DNA from: Bacillus sp. 103mf
Lineage (GTDB): Bacteria; Bacillota; Bacilli; Bacillales; Bacillaceae_G
DNA: 64,000 nucleotides
NCBI RefSeq assembly: GCF_900116295.1
Contig: NZ_FPAF01000002.1
Location: forward strand, 124,001 to 188,000
Reading direction: 5' to 3'
In this document: piece after piece, positions 1 through 7,279 of the stretch
How positions within the stretch are numbered: the stretch's first letter is position 1
Layout: each line of letters opens with the position of its first letter
Made by a program: the position numbers and the translations under genes
The notes under the pieces: generated by a model
Seen by the model: only the letters and a program-made list of their open reading frames with translations
Told to the model about the DNA's origin: nothing
Databases searched by the model: none

Positions 1-2
1 TG

Positions 3-350
3 GCTTTTATATTTTTTGTTTCTGTTGGTATATTTCATCTTATTGGGATCGAATATACATCTCGAACAACTCTTCTTCTCTTTTTTGTATTAAGCCTTGT
101 TTTAGACATATTTAGTAGTTTTGGAATTGGTTTGTGTAAAATATTTTTTAACGCTCCATTAAACCAAATGCCCAAATGGCTCTCATTTCTCCTTCTTGCT
201 ATTTTACAAATTTCCTTTGATTGGATTACAATTCATATTACAGATGAATGGATTGATGGGGTTACCATTTCCAATATAGGAGAATTGCTAATTGTCCTAA
301 CCTTTTTCACAATTGATAAACTATGGCTTACCGATAAAAAGGAAAAGTAA
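3..350 (+). CDS. Small integral membrane protein, 5'-truncated
   Basis: The frame is open from the left edge, so the start lies outside the window. About 115 residues are visible, dominated by three or four hydrophobic stretches separated by short charged turns, ending in a basic tail (TDKKEK). I see no catalytic motif. The size and topology would suit small four-helix regulatory membrane proteins such as the YrvL type, but this is a guess. A TTG at 132 is not the start because the hydrophobic frame continues upstream without a stop. Confidence 0.55.
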   Translation, partial: AFIFFVSVGIFHLIGIEYTSRTTLLLFFVLSLVLDIFSSFGIGLCKIFFNAPLNQMPKWLSFLLLAILQISFDWITIHITDEWIDGVTISNIGELLIVLTFFTIDKLWLTDKKEK

Positions 351-414
351 TATTACAAGCTTTTCACAAAAAAACTTGATACAATATGAGAAAATATAGA
401 AAGGAGTGTAATGC

Positions 415-969
415 ATGACATTACTTCAATGGTTTGAAAAAGGCATGTCCTTTGATACATATGTAAATAATATGAAAGTAAACCAATACGAATTACTACA
501 CATTTACAATAACTTCTTAATTCCAAATGAACTTCTTCCAACTTTAGAGACACGTCAAAATGACAACTTAAAGGTTATCGTTTTAACCGCAGATTGGTGC
601 GGTGATGCCCTTCTTTGCGTACCAATTATGAAGCGTATTTGTGAAGTTGCTGGCATTGAGATGAGCTTACTCATTCGCGATGATCATTTAGAGTTGATGG
701 ATCAATATTTAACAAATGGGACAGCACGTGCAATTCCAATTTTTATTTTTACAGATCAAGATGGGAATGAAAAGGCGGTATGGGGACCTCGAGCACCAAA
801 AGTACAAGAGTTGGTTACCTCTATGCGTGCAACACTTCCTAATAAGGAAGATCCAGGGTTCGAAGAAAAACAGCAAAACATGTATGCAGAATTCCGTAAA
901 ACATTAGCTTCTGACACATCAATTTGGGAACACGTCATGGAAAATATAATAGAAAAAATAGCAAAATAA
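415..969 (+). CDS. Thioredoxin-like fold protein with CX5C motif
   Basis: A 184-residue cytosolic protein with a thioredoxin fold. The segment KVIVLTADWCGDALLC (about residues 53-68) is the usual beta strand, Trp and first Cys of thioredoxins, but the second Cys comes after five residues (C62, C68) rather than two. The cis-Pro loop is seen in ARAIPIFIF (about 104-112). It resembles the Bacillus 'thioredoxin family protein' group, likely a disulfide reductase or bacillithiol/thiol-exchange protein; the substrate is unknown. The start ATG at 415 follows an AAGGAG at 401-406. A second ATG at 411 is out of frame. It is monocistronic, ending in a terminator shared with convergent uppP. Confidence 0.85.
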   Translation: MTLLQWFEKGMSFDTYVNNMKVNQYELLHIYNNFLIPNELLPTLETRQNDNLKVIVLTADWCGDALLCVPIMKRICEVAGIEMSLLIRDDHLELMDQYLTNGTARAIPIFIFTDQDGNEKAVWGPRAPKVQELVTSMRATLPNKEDPGFEEKQQNMYAEFRKTLASDTSIWEHVMENIIEKIAK

Positions 970-970
970 A

Positions 971-994
971 AAACTGCCAAATGGCAGTTTTTTC
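971..994. terminator. Bidirectional intrinsic terminator
   Basis: Hairpin AAACTGCC/GGCAGTTT with a four-base loop, flanked by A and T runs, lying between the convergent thioredoxin-like gene and uppP. It would serve both strands. Confidence 0.8.
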
Positions 995-995
995 A

Positions 996-1787
996 TTATA
1001 AAACAAAGAAATAAAACACCGCAGCAAGAATGAAACGATAATATGCAAATGGTGTTAATTTCACACGAGATAATAATTTTAAGAATGAAACAATCGCTAA
1101 CATCGCAACTACAAATGCAGTAATAAATCCGCTCGCAAATAACGGAAGATCTGCTGCACTTAATTCACTCCAACTCTTAATTAAGTCAAGACCTGTTGCC
1201 GCAATCATCATTGGTACCGCAAGAATAAATGTATATTCAGCAGCTGCTGTATGAGATACACGAGCTAATAACCCACCACTAATCGTAGACCCAGAACGTG
1301 AAAATCCTGGCCATAGCGCTAAACATTGAAACATCCCAATTGTGAATGCTTGTTTATATGTAATCTCGTCCAATGTTTTTGCTGTGCTTGGTTTTGAAAA
1401 CTTCTCAGCGATAATCATTAAAATACCACCAGCAACTAAACTAATAACAACCGGTCCTGTCCCGAATAAAATCTCCTTGATTTTGCTATGAAATAAAAAA
1501 CCAAGTAAACCTGCTGGAATCATTCCGATAATAATATGTAATAAGTTTAATGATGGCCCTTGCTTTACTCGTCCAATTCCCACTAATGACCATAATCGTT
1601 TCCAAAATACAACAACAACCGCTAAAATGGACCCTAATTGCACAACAACTTCAAATGTTTTTGCTTTATCTCCTTCAAATCCAATTAAATGCCCTGTTAG
1701 AATCATATGTCCTGTTGATGATACAGGTAAAAACTCCGTCAATCCTTCAACAGCACCCATGATTAATCCAATTAACCAATCAGCCAC
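996..1787 (-). CDS. uppP: Undecaprenyl-diphosphatase UppP (BacA family)
   Basis: A 263-residue polytopic membrane protein that dephosphorylates undecaprenyl pyrophosphate at the outer face of the membrane, recycling the lipid carrier for peptidoglycan and teichoic acid synthesis; overexpression of the family gives bacitracin resistance. The family signatures are clear: [14 protein letters not shown] (about residues 14-27) with the catalytic Glu, and [13 protein letters not shown] (about 160-172) with the catalytic Arg. About eight hydrophobic segments are visible. The length is normal. The ATG at 1787 follows a GGAGG-type site. B. cereus-group strains carry several uppP paralogues, so this may not be the only copy. 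Confidence 0.96.
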   Translation of the reverse strand: MADWLIGLIMGAVEGLTEFLPVSSTGHMILTGHLIGFEGDKAKTFEVVVQLGSILAVVVVFWKRLWSLVGIGRVKQGPSLNLLHIIIGMIPAGLLGFLFHSKIKEILFGTGPVVISLVAGGILMIIAEKFSKPSTAKTLDEITYKQAFTIGMFQCLALWPGFSRSGSTISGGLLARVSHTAAAEYTFILAVPMMIAATGLDLIKSWSELSAADLPLFASGFITAFVVAMLAIVSFLKLLSRVKLTPFAYYRFILAAVFYFFVL

Positions 1788-1969
1788 ATTCGTGCCTCCT
1801 TAATACCTTATAATGCTTCATTCACACTTTATCATAATACCTCATCTTTACAAAACACGCATCGTTTTTTTCAAATTCACTCTCAATACATGGGTACACA
1901 TTACTTTTCTAAATTCTTATTCAATAGTATGATTAAAGCGGTTTGTTTGTATTTCAGAAAGGAGTATAT

Positions 1970-3328
1970 ATGAAAGAAACTACATCAATTTCACAAAAAA
2001 TAAAACAATTTGTCTTATTATTTTTCCCCATATTCGTTACACAAATATCATTATTTTCCATGAGTTTTTTTGATACTACGATGTCAGGCCATGCGAGTGC
2101 TACTGATTTAGCTGGCGTTGCAATTGGAACAAGTATCTGGATTCCAATTAGTACAGGATTAACAGGTATTTTAATAGCGACCACTCCGATTGTCGCTCAT
2201 CTTGTCGGTTCCAAACAAAAAGAAAAAGTGTCTCACGTTGTGACACAAGCTGTATATTTAGCGATTTTTGTCAGCTTTATCGTTATACTAATTGGTTTTT
2301 TTGCAGTTTCACCTATTTTGCATGCCATGCATTTAGAACCACAAGTAGCACAGATTGCTAGTCAATTTTTAAACATTATCGCATTTGGTATCATTCCACT
2401 GTTCGTCTATACCGTACTTCGCGGTTTTATTGACGCCTTAGGAAAAACACGGACAACAATGATTATCACTTTACTATCTTTACCGATTAATATCATTTTG
2501 AACTATGTGCTCATTTTTGGTCATTTCGGTTTTCCTAAACTCGGAGGTGTCGGAGCTGCGATCGCCTCAACAACCACATATTGGTGTATTTTACTGATCA
2601 CGATTATCATTGTTCGTACGAAAGAACCGTTCTCTTCCTATGGTGTCTTTCAATGTTTCTATCGCCTCTCTCTATCTAGCTGGAAGGAATTATTAAAACT
2701 CGGGATACCTATTGGATTTGCTATCTTTTTTGAAACAAGTATTTTTGCTGCTGTTACGTTATTAATGAGTAATTTTAATACAACAACCATTGCTGCTCAC
2801 CAGTCTGCAATAAATTTTGCGTCTCTTTTATATATGACACCACTCAGCCTATCTATGGCAATGACCATTTCTGTTGGATTCGAAGTCGGTGCATCCAGGT
2901 ATAAAGATGCCAAGCACTATAGCTTTATAGGTATTGGATTGGCACTAGCTTTTGCATTTGTTTATTCGCTCTTACTATTTGTATTTGATGAAAATATCGC
3001 TTCTATTTATACAAATAACCCTGTTGTACACGACTTAACGAAACAATTTCTAGTGCTTGCGATTTTGTTCCAATTTTCTGATGCCATTGCCACACCAGTA
3101 CAAGGTGCACTTCGCGGTTATAAAGATGTAAATGTAGCTCTTATTATGACGCTCGTTGCCTATTGGGTCATAGGTCTGCCGCTCGGTTATATCCTTGCAA
3201 CCTATACACCTTTGACTGCAAAAGGATATTGGATTGGACTCATTTTAGGATTGGCTTTCGGGGCAATCTTTTTACTCGCTCGTCTATTGCAAGTACAGAA
3301 AAAATATATTGCAGTAAAAAGCCGCTAA
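1970..3328 (+). CDS. MATE-family multidrug/cation antiporter (NorM-like)
   Basis: A 452-residue membrane protein of the MATE family, which exports cationic drugs in exchange for Na+ or H+. Twelve hydrophobic segments form two homologous halves. Typical features include the [19 protein letters not shown] segment in helix 1-2, the [13 protein letters not shown] loop in the second half and the PVQG motif. I place the start at ATG 1970, which has AAAGGAG 8 bases upstream, rather than the TTG 27 bases earlier, because the upstream codons are the ribosome-binding site itself. A terminator begins in the last codons. Confidence 0.93.
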   Translation: MKETTSISQKIKQFVLLFFPIFVTQISLFSMSFFDTTMSGHASATDLAGVAIGTSIWIPISTGLTGILIATTPIVAHLVGSKQKEKVSHVVTQAVYLAIFVSFIVILIGFFAVSPILHAMHLEPQVAQIASQFLNIIAFGIIPLFVYTVLRGFIDALGKTRTTMIITLLSLPINIILNYVLIFGHFGFPKLGGVGAAIASTTTYWCILLITIIIVRTKEPFSSYGVFQCFYRLSLSSWKELLKLGIPIGFAIFFETSIFAAVTLLMSNFNTTTIAAHQSAINFASLLYMTPLSLSMAMTISVGFEVGASRYKDAKHYSFIGIGLALAFAFVYSLLLFVFDENIASIYTNNPVVHDLTKQFLVLAILFQFSDAIATPVQGALRGYKDVNVALIMTLVAYWVIGLPLGYILATYTPLTAKGYWIGLILGLAFGAIFLLARLLQVQKKYIAVKSR

Positions 3329-3343
3329 ATAGCGGCTTTTTAA
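3314..3343 (+). terminator. Intrinsic terminator of the MATE gene
   Basis: Stem AAAGCCGCTA/TAGCGGCTTT followed by a T run; the stem overlaps the last codons and the TAA of the gene. Confidence 0.8.
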
Positions 3344-3518
3344 CATCTGAAAAATACCAAAAGAACACCCCCTTCTTTTTCATCTCTCTACTTTTTGAAT
3401 TCATTCATTTTTTGAGTACATTTATGATAATCTGTAATATTTAAAAAAAAGGATAGGATTCCTTATAAAAGAAAGCTATAATAGATTTGGATATATATAT
3501 AAAGGAGATTAATTGAAT

Positions 3519-3989
3519 ATGAGGAAAATTATGATCGCACTACTATTATTCTTTTCTTCTATGCTTCCTATCAAAGCAGTCAACGCAGAGACAAATCAGC
3601 AAGATCATTTGCTAGTCGTCAATGTCGCGACAAATAAGATGGCATATTATGAAAAGGGTAAACTTATTAAAGAGTTTACAGTTGCTACCGGCAAAAGCAG
3701 TACAAAAACACCTTTAGGAAAGTACACGATTGTCAACAAAATTAAGAATCGACCATACTATAAAAGACACATTCCTGGCGGTGATCCACGTAATCCATTA
3801 GGCGATCGTTGGCTCGGTCTAGATGTAAATGGAACAAAAGGAACAACATATGCCATCCATGGAACCAATAACGCAAATGCTATTGGAAAATGGACAACAC
3901 TTGGTTGTATTCGCATGTATAATGATGATGTACACTGGTTATTTGACCGCGTTCCTGTCAATACAACTGTAATCGTCACAAACAAATAA
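3519..3989 (+). CDS. Secreted L,D-transpeptidase (YkuD domain)
   Basis: A 156-residue protein with a Sec signal peptide (basic start, hydrophobic core, cleavage near AVNA-ET, about residue 24) followed directly by a YkuD catalytic domain. The catalytic signature is HGTNNANAIGKWTTLGCIRM, with the conserved His, the nucleophilic Cys and Arg in the usual order. It should form 3-3 peptidoglycan cross-links or act on spore or cell-wall peptides. It lacks a LysM domain, so it is the short form. ATG 3519 sits 11 bases after AAAGGAG; the TTG at 3513 is a less likely alternative. Confidence 0.93.
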   Translation: MRKIMIALLLFFSSMLPIKAVNAETNQQDHLLVVNVATNKMAYYEKGKLIKEFTVATGKSSTKTPLGKYTIVNKIKNRPYYKRHIPGGDPRNPLGDRWLGLDVNGTKGTTYAIHGTNNANAIGKWTTLGCIRMYNDDVHWLFDRVPVNTTVIVTNK

Positions 3990-4011
3990 AACAAAACATA
4001 ATTCTTTTTTT

Positions 4012-4050
4012 GAAGAAAAAGTTCTTAATAAAGAACTTTTTCTTCTTTTA
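4012..4050 (+). terminator. Strong intrinsic terminator
   Basis: Perfect 15-bp stem (4012-4026 with 4031-4045) of the type GAAGAAAAAGTTCTT, four-base loop, T-rich tail. It follows the L,D-transpeptidase gene. Confidence 0.85.
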
Positions 4051-4152
4051 CAAAAAAACATCATTAATTCGTTATAAAAGGATATTTAAATATAGATTCC
4101 CTTCTCTTTTCAGACTTTCCCCTTCTTCATCATGATTTTCCTTATTTTTTAA

Positions 4153-4550
4153 TTTATCCCGCTATTCGTGGGCGGTAATGCTCCCACCTCAAAATTCGGT
4201 AAAGCACTGTCCAGTTCCAGTGGCTAGAATGTTCGGTGGCTTCGCTTCTTCCTACGAGGTAAAAAACACCTCTACGTCAGAAGCTCCATCCCCCTCACAT
4301 TCTGGACGAGCCACTTCCACATTTCTTTGTTGTCCAGCTCTAGCGGCTAGAATCTCCGGTCGTTTCGCCCCCTCGGACGAGGCAAAAAGCGCCTCTCTGT
4401 CAGAGGCGTGGGCGTCCTGCGATTCTGGGCGAGCCGCTTCCGCTTTTCTAAAGAAGTTAGGTGGGAGATAAACTGCCAAAAGCCCGATTGGAAGGGCTAA
4501 TAATCAGTGGGGGATGAAGAAAACCCCCACTGATTAAAGTTTCACTTTAT
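4153..4550 (+). repeat. Composite bcr1-like repeat with two nested palindromic inserts
   Basis: The element is bounded by TTTAT at 4153-4157 and 4546-4550. Its ends (CCCGCTATTCGTGGGC and AGTTTCACTTTAT) match those of simple copies at 34621-34760 and elsewhere in the window, so it looks like a member of the B. cereus-group bcr1 family. It is enlarged by two diverged copies in tandem (about 4207-4325 and 4333-4450) of a second palindromic repeat beginning TGTCCAGCTCTAGCGGCTAG and ending in CGCTTTTC. An open frame of 97 codons inside it is an artefact of the repeat. Confidence 0.8.
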
Positions 4551-4575
4551 ATATAAATTCTCATTCAATGCTTAG

Positions 4576-4582
4576 CATACTA
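4576..4582 (+). promoter_or_regulatory. Possible sigma-G type -10 element
   Basis: CATACTA is an exact match to the sigma-G -10 consensus, 59 bases ahead of the start of the next small gene. No convincing -35 was found; the matching region would fall at the end of the bcr1-like repeat. Treat as tentative. Confidence 0.3.
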
Positions 4583-4641
4583 AGTGTATATTTCTTTCTT
4601 ATAGCGCGTAACCTATCAATACAGTGAAAGGAGTTGCAACA

Positions 4642-4818
4642 ATGGACGAAACAGAAGAACAACAATCTCATCAAGAAGAGTTTGCACCGGAAATTTCACC
4701 TAGTTATCGTCAAGATGTACATCCCCCCTCTCGTTATTCGAACATGGCGTTTTTAGTAGGAATTGTCGTGTTTGCAGCTGTACTACTATTACTTATTACC
4801 TTCGTATATTTTAGATAA
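4642..4818 (+). CDS. Small single-pass membrane protein, unknown function
   Basis: A 58-residue protein with an acidic, Gln/Glu-rich N-terminal half and one C-terminal transmembrane helix (about residues 34-56, rich in Val, Leu and Phe) that ends almost at the C terminus, i.e. a tail-anchored layout. I do not recognise a family. The start ATG 4642 follows AAAGGAG with good spacing; a GTG 18 bases earlier overlaps that site and is unlikely. It is followed after 18 bases by another small gene with its own strong ribosome-binding site, so the two may be co-transcribed. A sigma-G-like -10 upstream hints at sporulation expression. Confidence 0.6.
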   Translation: MDETEEQQSHQEEFAPEISPSYRQDVHPPSRYSNMAFLVGIVVFAAVLLLLITFVYFR

Positions 4819-4836
4819 AGGACAGGAGGAATATAT

Positions 4837-4986
4837 ATGAATAACAACTCAGCAAATTCAAGTAAAAGAGTTTTAAAAACACAAAAGGGCTACGCCGGAG
4901 ATTCTTTGAACAAACATAGGGCTATTGAAAATGCAAATCTTGATTTGAGTAAAAAGGAGATTGGCCAACAAAACGAGAATTTATAA
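4837..4986 (+). CDS. Small hydrophilic protein, unknown function
   Basis: A 49-residue open frame that starts at ATG 4837, eight bases after GGAGGA, and ends TAA at 4984-4986. The product is hydrophilic, rich in Asn, Ser and Lys, with no Cys and no membrane segment; its composition and short length resemble minor spore proteins but there is no family signature I can name. It lies 18 bases downstream of the 58-residue tail-anchored protein, which suggests a two-gene unit. The strong ribosome-binding site is the main evidence that it is real. Confidence 0.5.
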   Translation: MNNNSANSSKRVLKTQKGYAGDSLNKHRAIENANLDLSKKEIGQQNENL

Positions 4987-5009
4987 GGCGGGATTTCCAT
5001 AATAAAATT

Positions 5010-5213
5010 TTATATAAATACAAATTGAAAAACGACATAAAAAAACCCTTTCTTTTTTAGGAGGACGTGAGCATCTGACCGCGCATAGAAACGGTCAGGG
5101 CCTTTTTCTACCACATGCAAGATTTAAAACAAAAGGAGAAAGCGAGTTCAAGTCATGTTGTGTTCTACATAGCAGAAACTTGCATGTCGAAAAACCAAAA
5201 TGCATTTATATAG
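5010..5213 (+). repeat. MITE-like dispersed repeat (CGGTCAGGGCCTTTTTCT core)
   Basis: About 200 bp with imperfect terminal inverted repeats: the left end reads TATATAAATACAAATTG...CGACAT and the right end is its approximate reverse complement, ATGTCGAAAAAC...TTTATATA. Inside are a CTGACC/GGTCAG hairpin and a CATGCAAG/CTTGCATG pair. Related copies lie near 15300, 21468, 29600, 44880, 45360 and 63156. The sequence carries no coding frame. It belongs to the bcr-type intergenic repeats of this group; I cannot assign a number. Confidence 0.7.
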
Positions 5214-5281
5214 AATAGCAAAAGAAGTCCCTAATTTAGGGATTTTCTTTTGTATGATTACTTAACGAAAGAGGCAAAAAA

Positions 5282-6190
5282 ATGATAAACTATACGCACT
5301 ATATTCAAAAAACACTCCCCGATTTACCTATTCATTCCTTTCATCAAGATGAAAGCGGCTGGGATAATGTCGCTATTATCGTAAACGATGAATGGTTATT
5401 TCGATTTCCTAGAAAAATTGAATATGCGAAAAAAATCCCTCGTGAAAAACAATTATACGAAGTACTACTTCCTATACTGCAAGATGGGCAGATAGAAGTA
5501 CCGAACTATCATATTCTATACGAAAACGAAGAAGATTCAATTCCTGTTTGTAGTTACTATAAAATGATTCATGGCAAACCATTCAAATCATCTTATTTAC
5601 ATAATCTCTCAATCAATGAAAAAGCACACATTGCCGCGCAACTTGCATCATTTCTTGCTGCTTTGCATACAGTTCCTACTACACTTGCAAAAGAATGGGG
5701 CTTTCAAGTTGAGAAAACTATTAAATATTGGAAGGAATTACATATAAAACTAAGAGATTATCTGTTTACCACATTTACAATAGAAGAAACTGATCGATTG
5801 CATACACTATTTCAAATATTTGTAGAGCAACTATATATAAACTCTTCCTTACAAACCGTTATTCATGCCGACTTAACACATAACCATATTCTATTTCATC
5901 CTGACAAAAAGCAAATTGCCGGCATCATTGATATAGGAGATGCACAAATTGGCGATCCCGCGTTTGATTTTGCTGGATTATACGCTGACTATGGGCATGA
6001 CTTTACATTAGAAGTGTACAACAAATATACTGCTTTAACGAATAACAAGGATGCAACATTTTTTGAGCGAATTATCTCCTTTTATCAATATAGTCCTATA
6101 CTCCATGACCTTGTATATGGTTTCGAAACAAATAATGAAAAAATAATTGAAACAAATAAACAACGATTGTTACATATTTTCAACAAATAA
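5282..6190 (+). CDS. APH-family small-molecule phosphotransferase
   Basis: A 302-residue soluble protein of the aminoglycoside phosphotransferase/choline kinase-like fold. The catalytic loop VIHADLTHNHILF (about residues 194-206) carries the conserved Asp and Asn, and the metal-binding DFG-equivalent is seen in IIDIGDAQIGDPAFDFAGL. The N-terminal lobe contains WLFRFPRK, the ATP-lobe Lys region. It resembles macrolide or homoserine/fructosamine-type kinases that B. cereus-group genomes carry in several copies; the substrate cannot be told and it should not be read as a proven resistance gene. Monocistronic, with its own terminator. Confidence 0.85.
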   Translation: MINYTHYIQKTLPDLPIHSFHQDESGWDNVAIIVNDEWLFRFPRKIEYAKKIPREKQLYEVLLPILQDGQIEVPNYHILYENEEDSIPVCSYYKMIHGKPFKSSYLHNLSINEKAHIAAQLASFLAALHTVPTTLAKEWGFQVEKTIKYWKELHIKLRDYLFTTFTIEETDRLHTLFQIFVEQLYINSSLQTVIHADLTHNHILFHPDKKQIAGIIDIGDAQIGDPAFDFAGLYADYGHDFTLEVYNKYTALTNNKDATFFERIISFYQYSPILHDLVYGFETNNEKIIETNKQRLLHIFNK

Positions 6191-6218
6191 AAAGGTGCTT
6201 TGTTGCACCTTTTTATTT
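6188..6218 (+). terminator. Intrinsic terminator
   Basis: Stem AAAAAGGTGC/GCACCTTTTT followed by ATTT, directly after the phosphotransferase stop codon. Confidence 0.8.
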
Positions 6219-6264
6219 CATATTTGATATTCTCCTACACTTGCTCTTCATTGCGCTCTCACCA

Positions 6265-6711
6265 TTAAGAAAGATGATGTACAAACTCCTTCCCAAAACG
6301 AAGGCATGCTTCAACATCTTCATCTTCTGGCGTTAATTCCACTTTTAACCCTTCAAGTACAACTTTAGCTCCGCGTTCTTGTAATTTTTCAATTAAAATA
6401 TCAACAGCTGCCCCGTATTTCGGATATGCAGAATCACAAGAACCAAACACTGCTGCTATTTTCCCTGTTAAATCCACTTTATCCATTTCATCATAGAAAT
6501 CTAAGAAATCATCCGGTAAATCACCATCTCCCCACGTGTATGCACCTAGTACAATTCCATCATACTCTTCTAAAATAGACGCATCTGGTGATAACATTAT
6601 ATCGATTACTTCAATTTCTTTTTCCGCCTCGCGAATTGCCCCGGCAATATAATCTGCCATTTCCTCTGTATTTCCACTCATACTTGCAAAAATCATTACT
6701 AACTTACTCAT
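6265..6711 (-). CDS. Flavodoxin, probably iron-regulated
   Basis: A 148-residue short-chain flavodoxin, a soluble FMN electron carrier that replaces ferredoxin when iron is scarce. The phosphate-binding loop ASMSGNTEEMADYI (about residues 9-22) and the FMN-stacking regions GAYTWGDGDLPDDF (57-70) and GSCDSAYPKYGAA (about 91-103) are all present. ATG 6711 follows GGGAGAGAG. The upstream region holds two perfect 7-1-7 Fur boxes 64 and 101 bases before the start, so Fur repression is very likely, as for the flavodoxins ykuN/ykuP of B. subtilis. Confidence 0.94.
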   Translation of the reverse strand: MSKLVMIFASMSGNTEEMADYIAGAIREAEKEIEVIDIMLSPDASILEEYDGIVLGAYTWGDGDLPDDFLDFYDEMDKVDLTGKIAAVFGSCDSAYPKYGAAVDILIEKLQERGAKVVLEGLKVELTPEDEDVEACLRFGKEFVHHLS

Positions 6712-6774
6712 TAAACTCTCTCCCTTTATTATGTATCTTATATATGTTTAGTGCTCTTATACGAAAAATGATAT

Positions 6775-6789
6775 TGATAATTATTATCA
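6775..6789. promoter_or_regulatory. Fur box 1 (perfect 7-1-7 palindrome)
   Basis: TGATAATTATTATCA is an exact TGATAAT-N-ATTATCA palindrome, the minimal Bacillus Fur site. The surrounding 19 bases (6770-6788) match the classical Fur consensus at 17 positions. It lies between the flavodoxin gene and the putative sRNA and could control both. Confidence 0.85.
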
Positions 6790-6811
6790 TTTATAACAAC
6801 ACAAGATTAAT

Positions 6812-6826
6812 TGATAATAATTATCA
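6812..6826. promoter_or_regulatory. Fur box 2 (perfect 7-1-7 palindrome)
   Basis: TGATAATAATTATCA is a second exact TGATAAT-N-ATTATCA palindrome, 37 bases from the first. A TTGATA overlapping it (6811-6816) could be the -35 of a rightward promoter with TATTTT at 6834-6839. Confidence 0.85.
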
Positions 6827-6845
6827 AAGTCAATATTTTTTTTAA

Positions 6846-6972
6846 AATTAATGAAAAGATACAAGCTTGTCCGGGAGACATGCATATATTATAAATGAGC
6901 ATAGTTCTTTCTTAACCCTCTCTAACGGAAAGAAATAGAAGCAACTGCGAATATCGCAGTTGCTCTTTTTTT
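6846..6972 (+). ncRNA. Putative Fur-controlled small RNA
   Basis: The Fur boxes are followed on the plus strand by about 130 bases without a supported coding frame (only a 15-codon frame without ribosome-binding site), ending in an excellent intrinsic terminator (6940-6972). Two starts are possible: TTGATA-17-TATTTT overlapping Fur box 2, giving about 127 nt, or TTGTCC-17-TATAAA (6867-6895), giving about 70 nt. The RNA would carry an unpaired AACCCTCTCTAACGG segment; C-rich single-stranded stretches are the hallmark of Fur-regulated FsrA in B. subtilis. Identity with FsrA is an inference from position and this motif only. Confidence 0.45.
6940..6972 (+). terminator. Strong intrinsic terminator of the putative sRNA
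   Basis: Perfect 11-bp stem AGCAACTGCGA/TCGCAGTTGCT, three-base loop, seven T residues. No annotated gene ends here on the plus strand, which is why a short RNA is suspected. Confidence 0.85.
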
Positions 6973-6982
6973 ATCCTAGAAT

Positions 6983-7212
6983 ATAAAGTGAAACTTCCAT
7001 CAGTGGGGTTTTTCTTCATCCCCCACCTATCTTCTTAAGAAAAGCGGAAGTGGCTCGTTCAGAATGTGAGGGGGATGGAGCTTCTGACGTAGAGGGGTTT
7101 TTTACCTCGTAGGAAGAAGCGAAGCCACCGAACATTCTAGCCACTGGAGCTGGACAATGTTTTCTCAGAATCTTGAGATGGGAGTCTTACTACCCTAAAG
7201 TAGCGGGATAAA
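6983..7212 (-). repeat. Composite bcr1-like repeat with one nested insert
   Basis: Inverted copy bounded by ATAAA at 6983-6987 and 7208-7212. The bcr1-like ends enclose a single copy of the palindromic insert (about 7035-7158, from GAAAAGCGGAAGTGGCTCG to GCCACTGGAGCTGGACAA). The same insert position is used in the copies at 4153, 45058 and 47481. Confidence 0.8.
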
Positions 7213-7279
7213 CAAGAATTGAAGCGATTTCACTTATTGCGGAGCATTTGTTCATTTCCCACTGTTTGTTCATTTTACT

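Noticed and set aside
4178-4471. Open frames of about 75-97 codons on both strands inside a repeat
   Set aside because: They lie within the composite bcr1-like element, lack ribosome-binding sites and recur with the palindromic repeat; frames in other copies are broken.
5282-6190. Aminoglycoside resistance gene
   Set aside because: The APH fold is clear but widespread among metabolic kinases; no feature points to an antibiotic substrate.
6883-6891. CATATATTA as a sigma-K -10 for the putative sRNA
   Set aside because: The expected AC at 16-17 bases upstream is not present.
6851-6898. 15-codon frame inside the putative sRNA
   Set aside because: No Shine-Dalgarno sequence; more likely non-coding.
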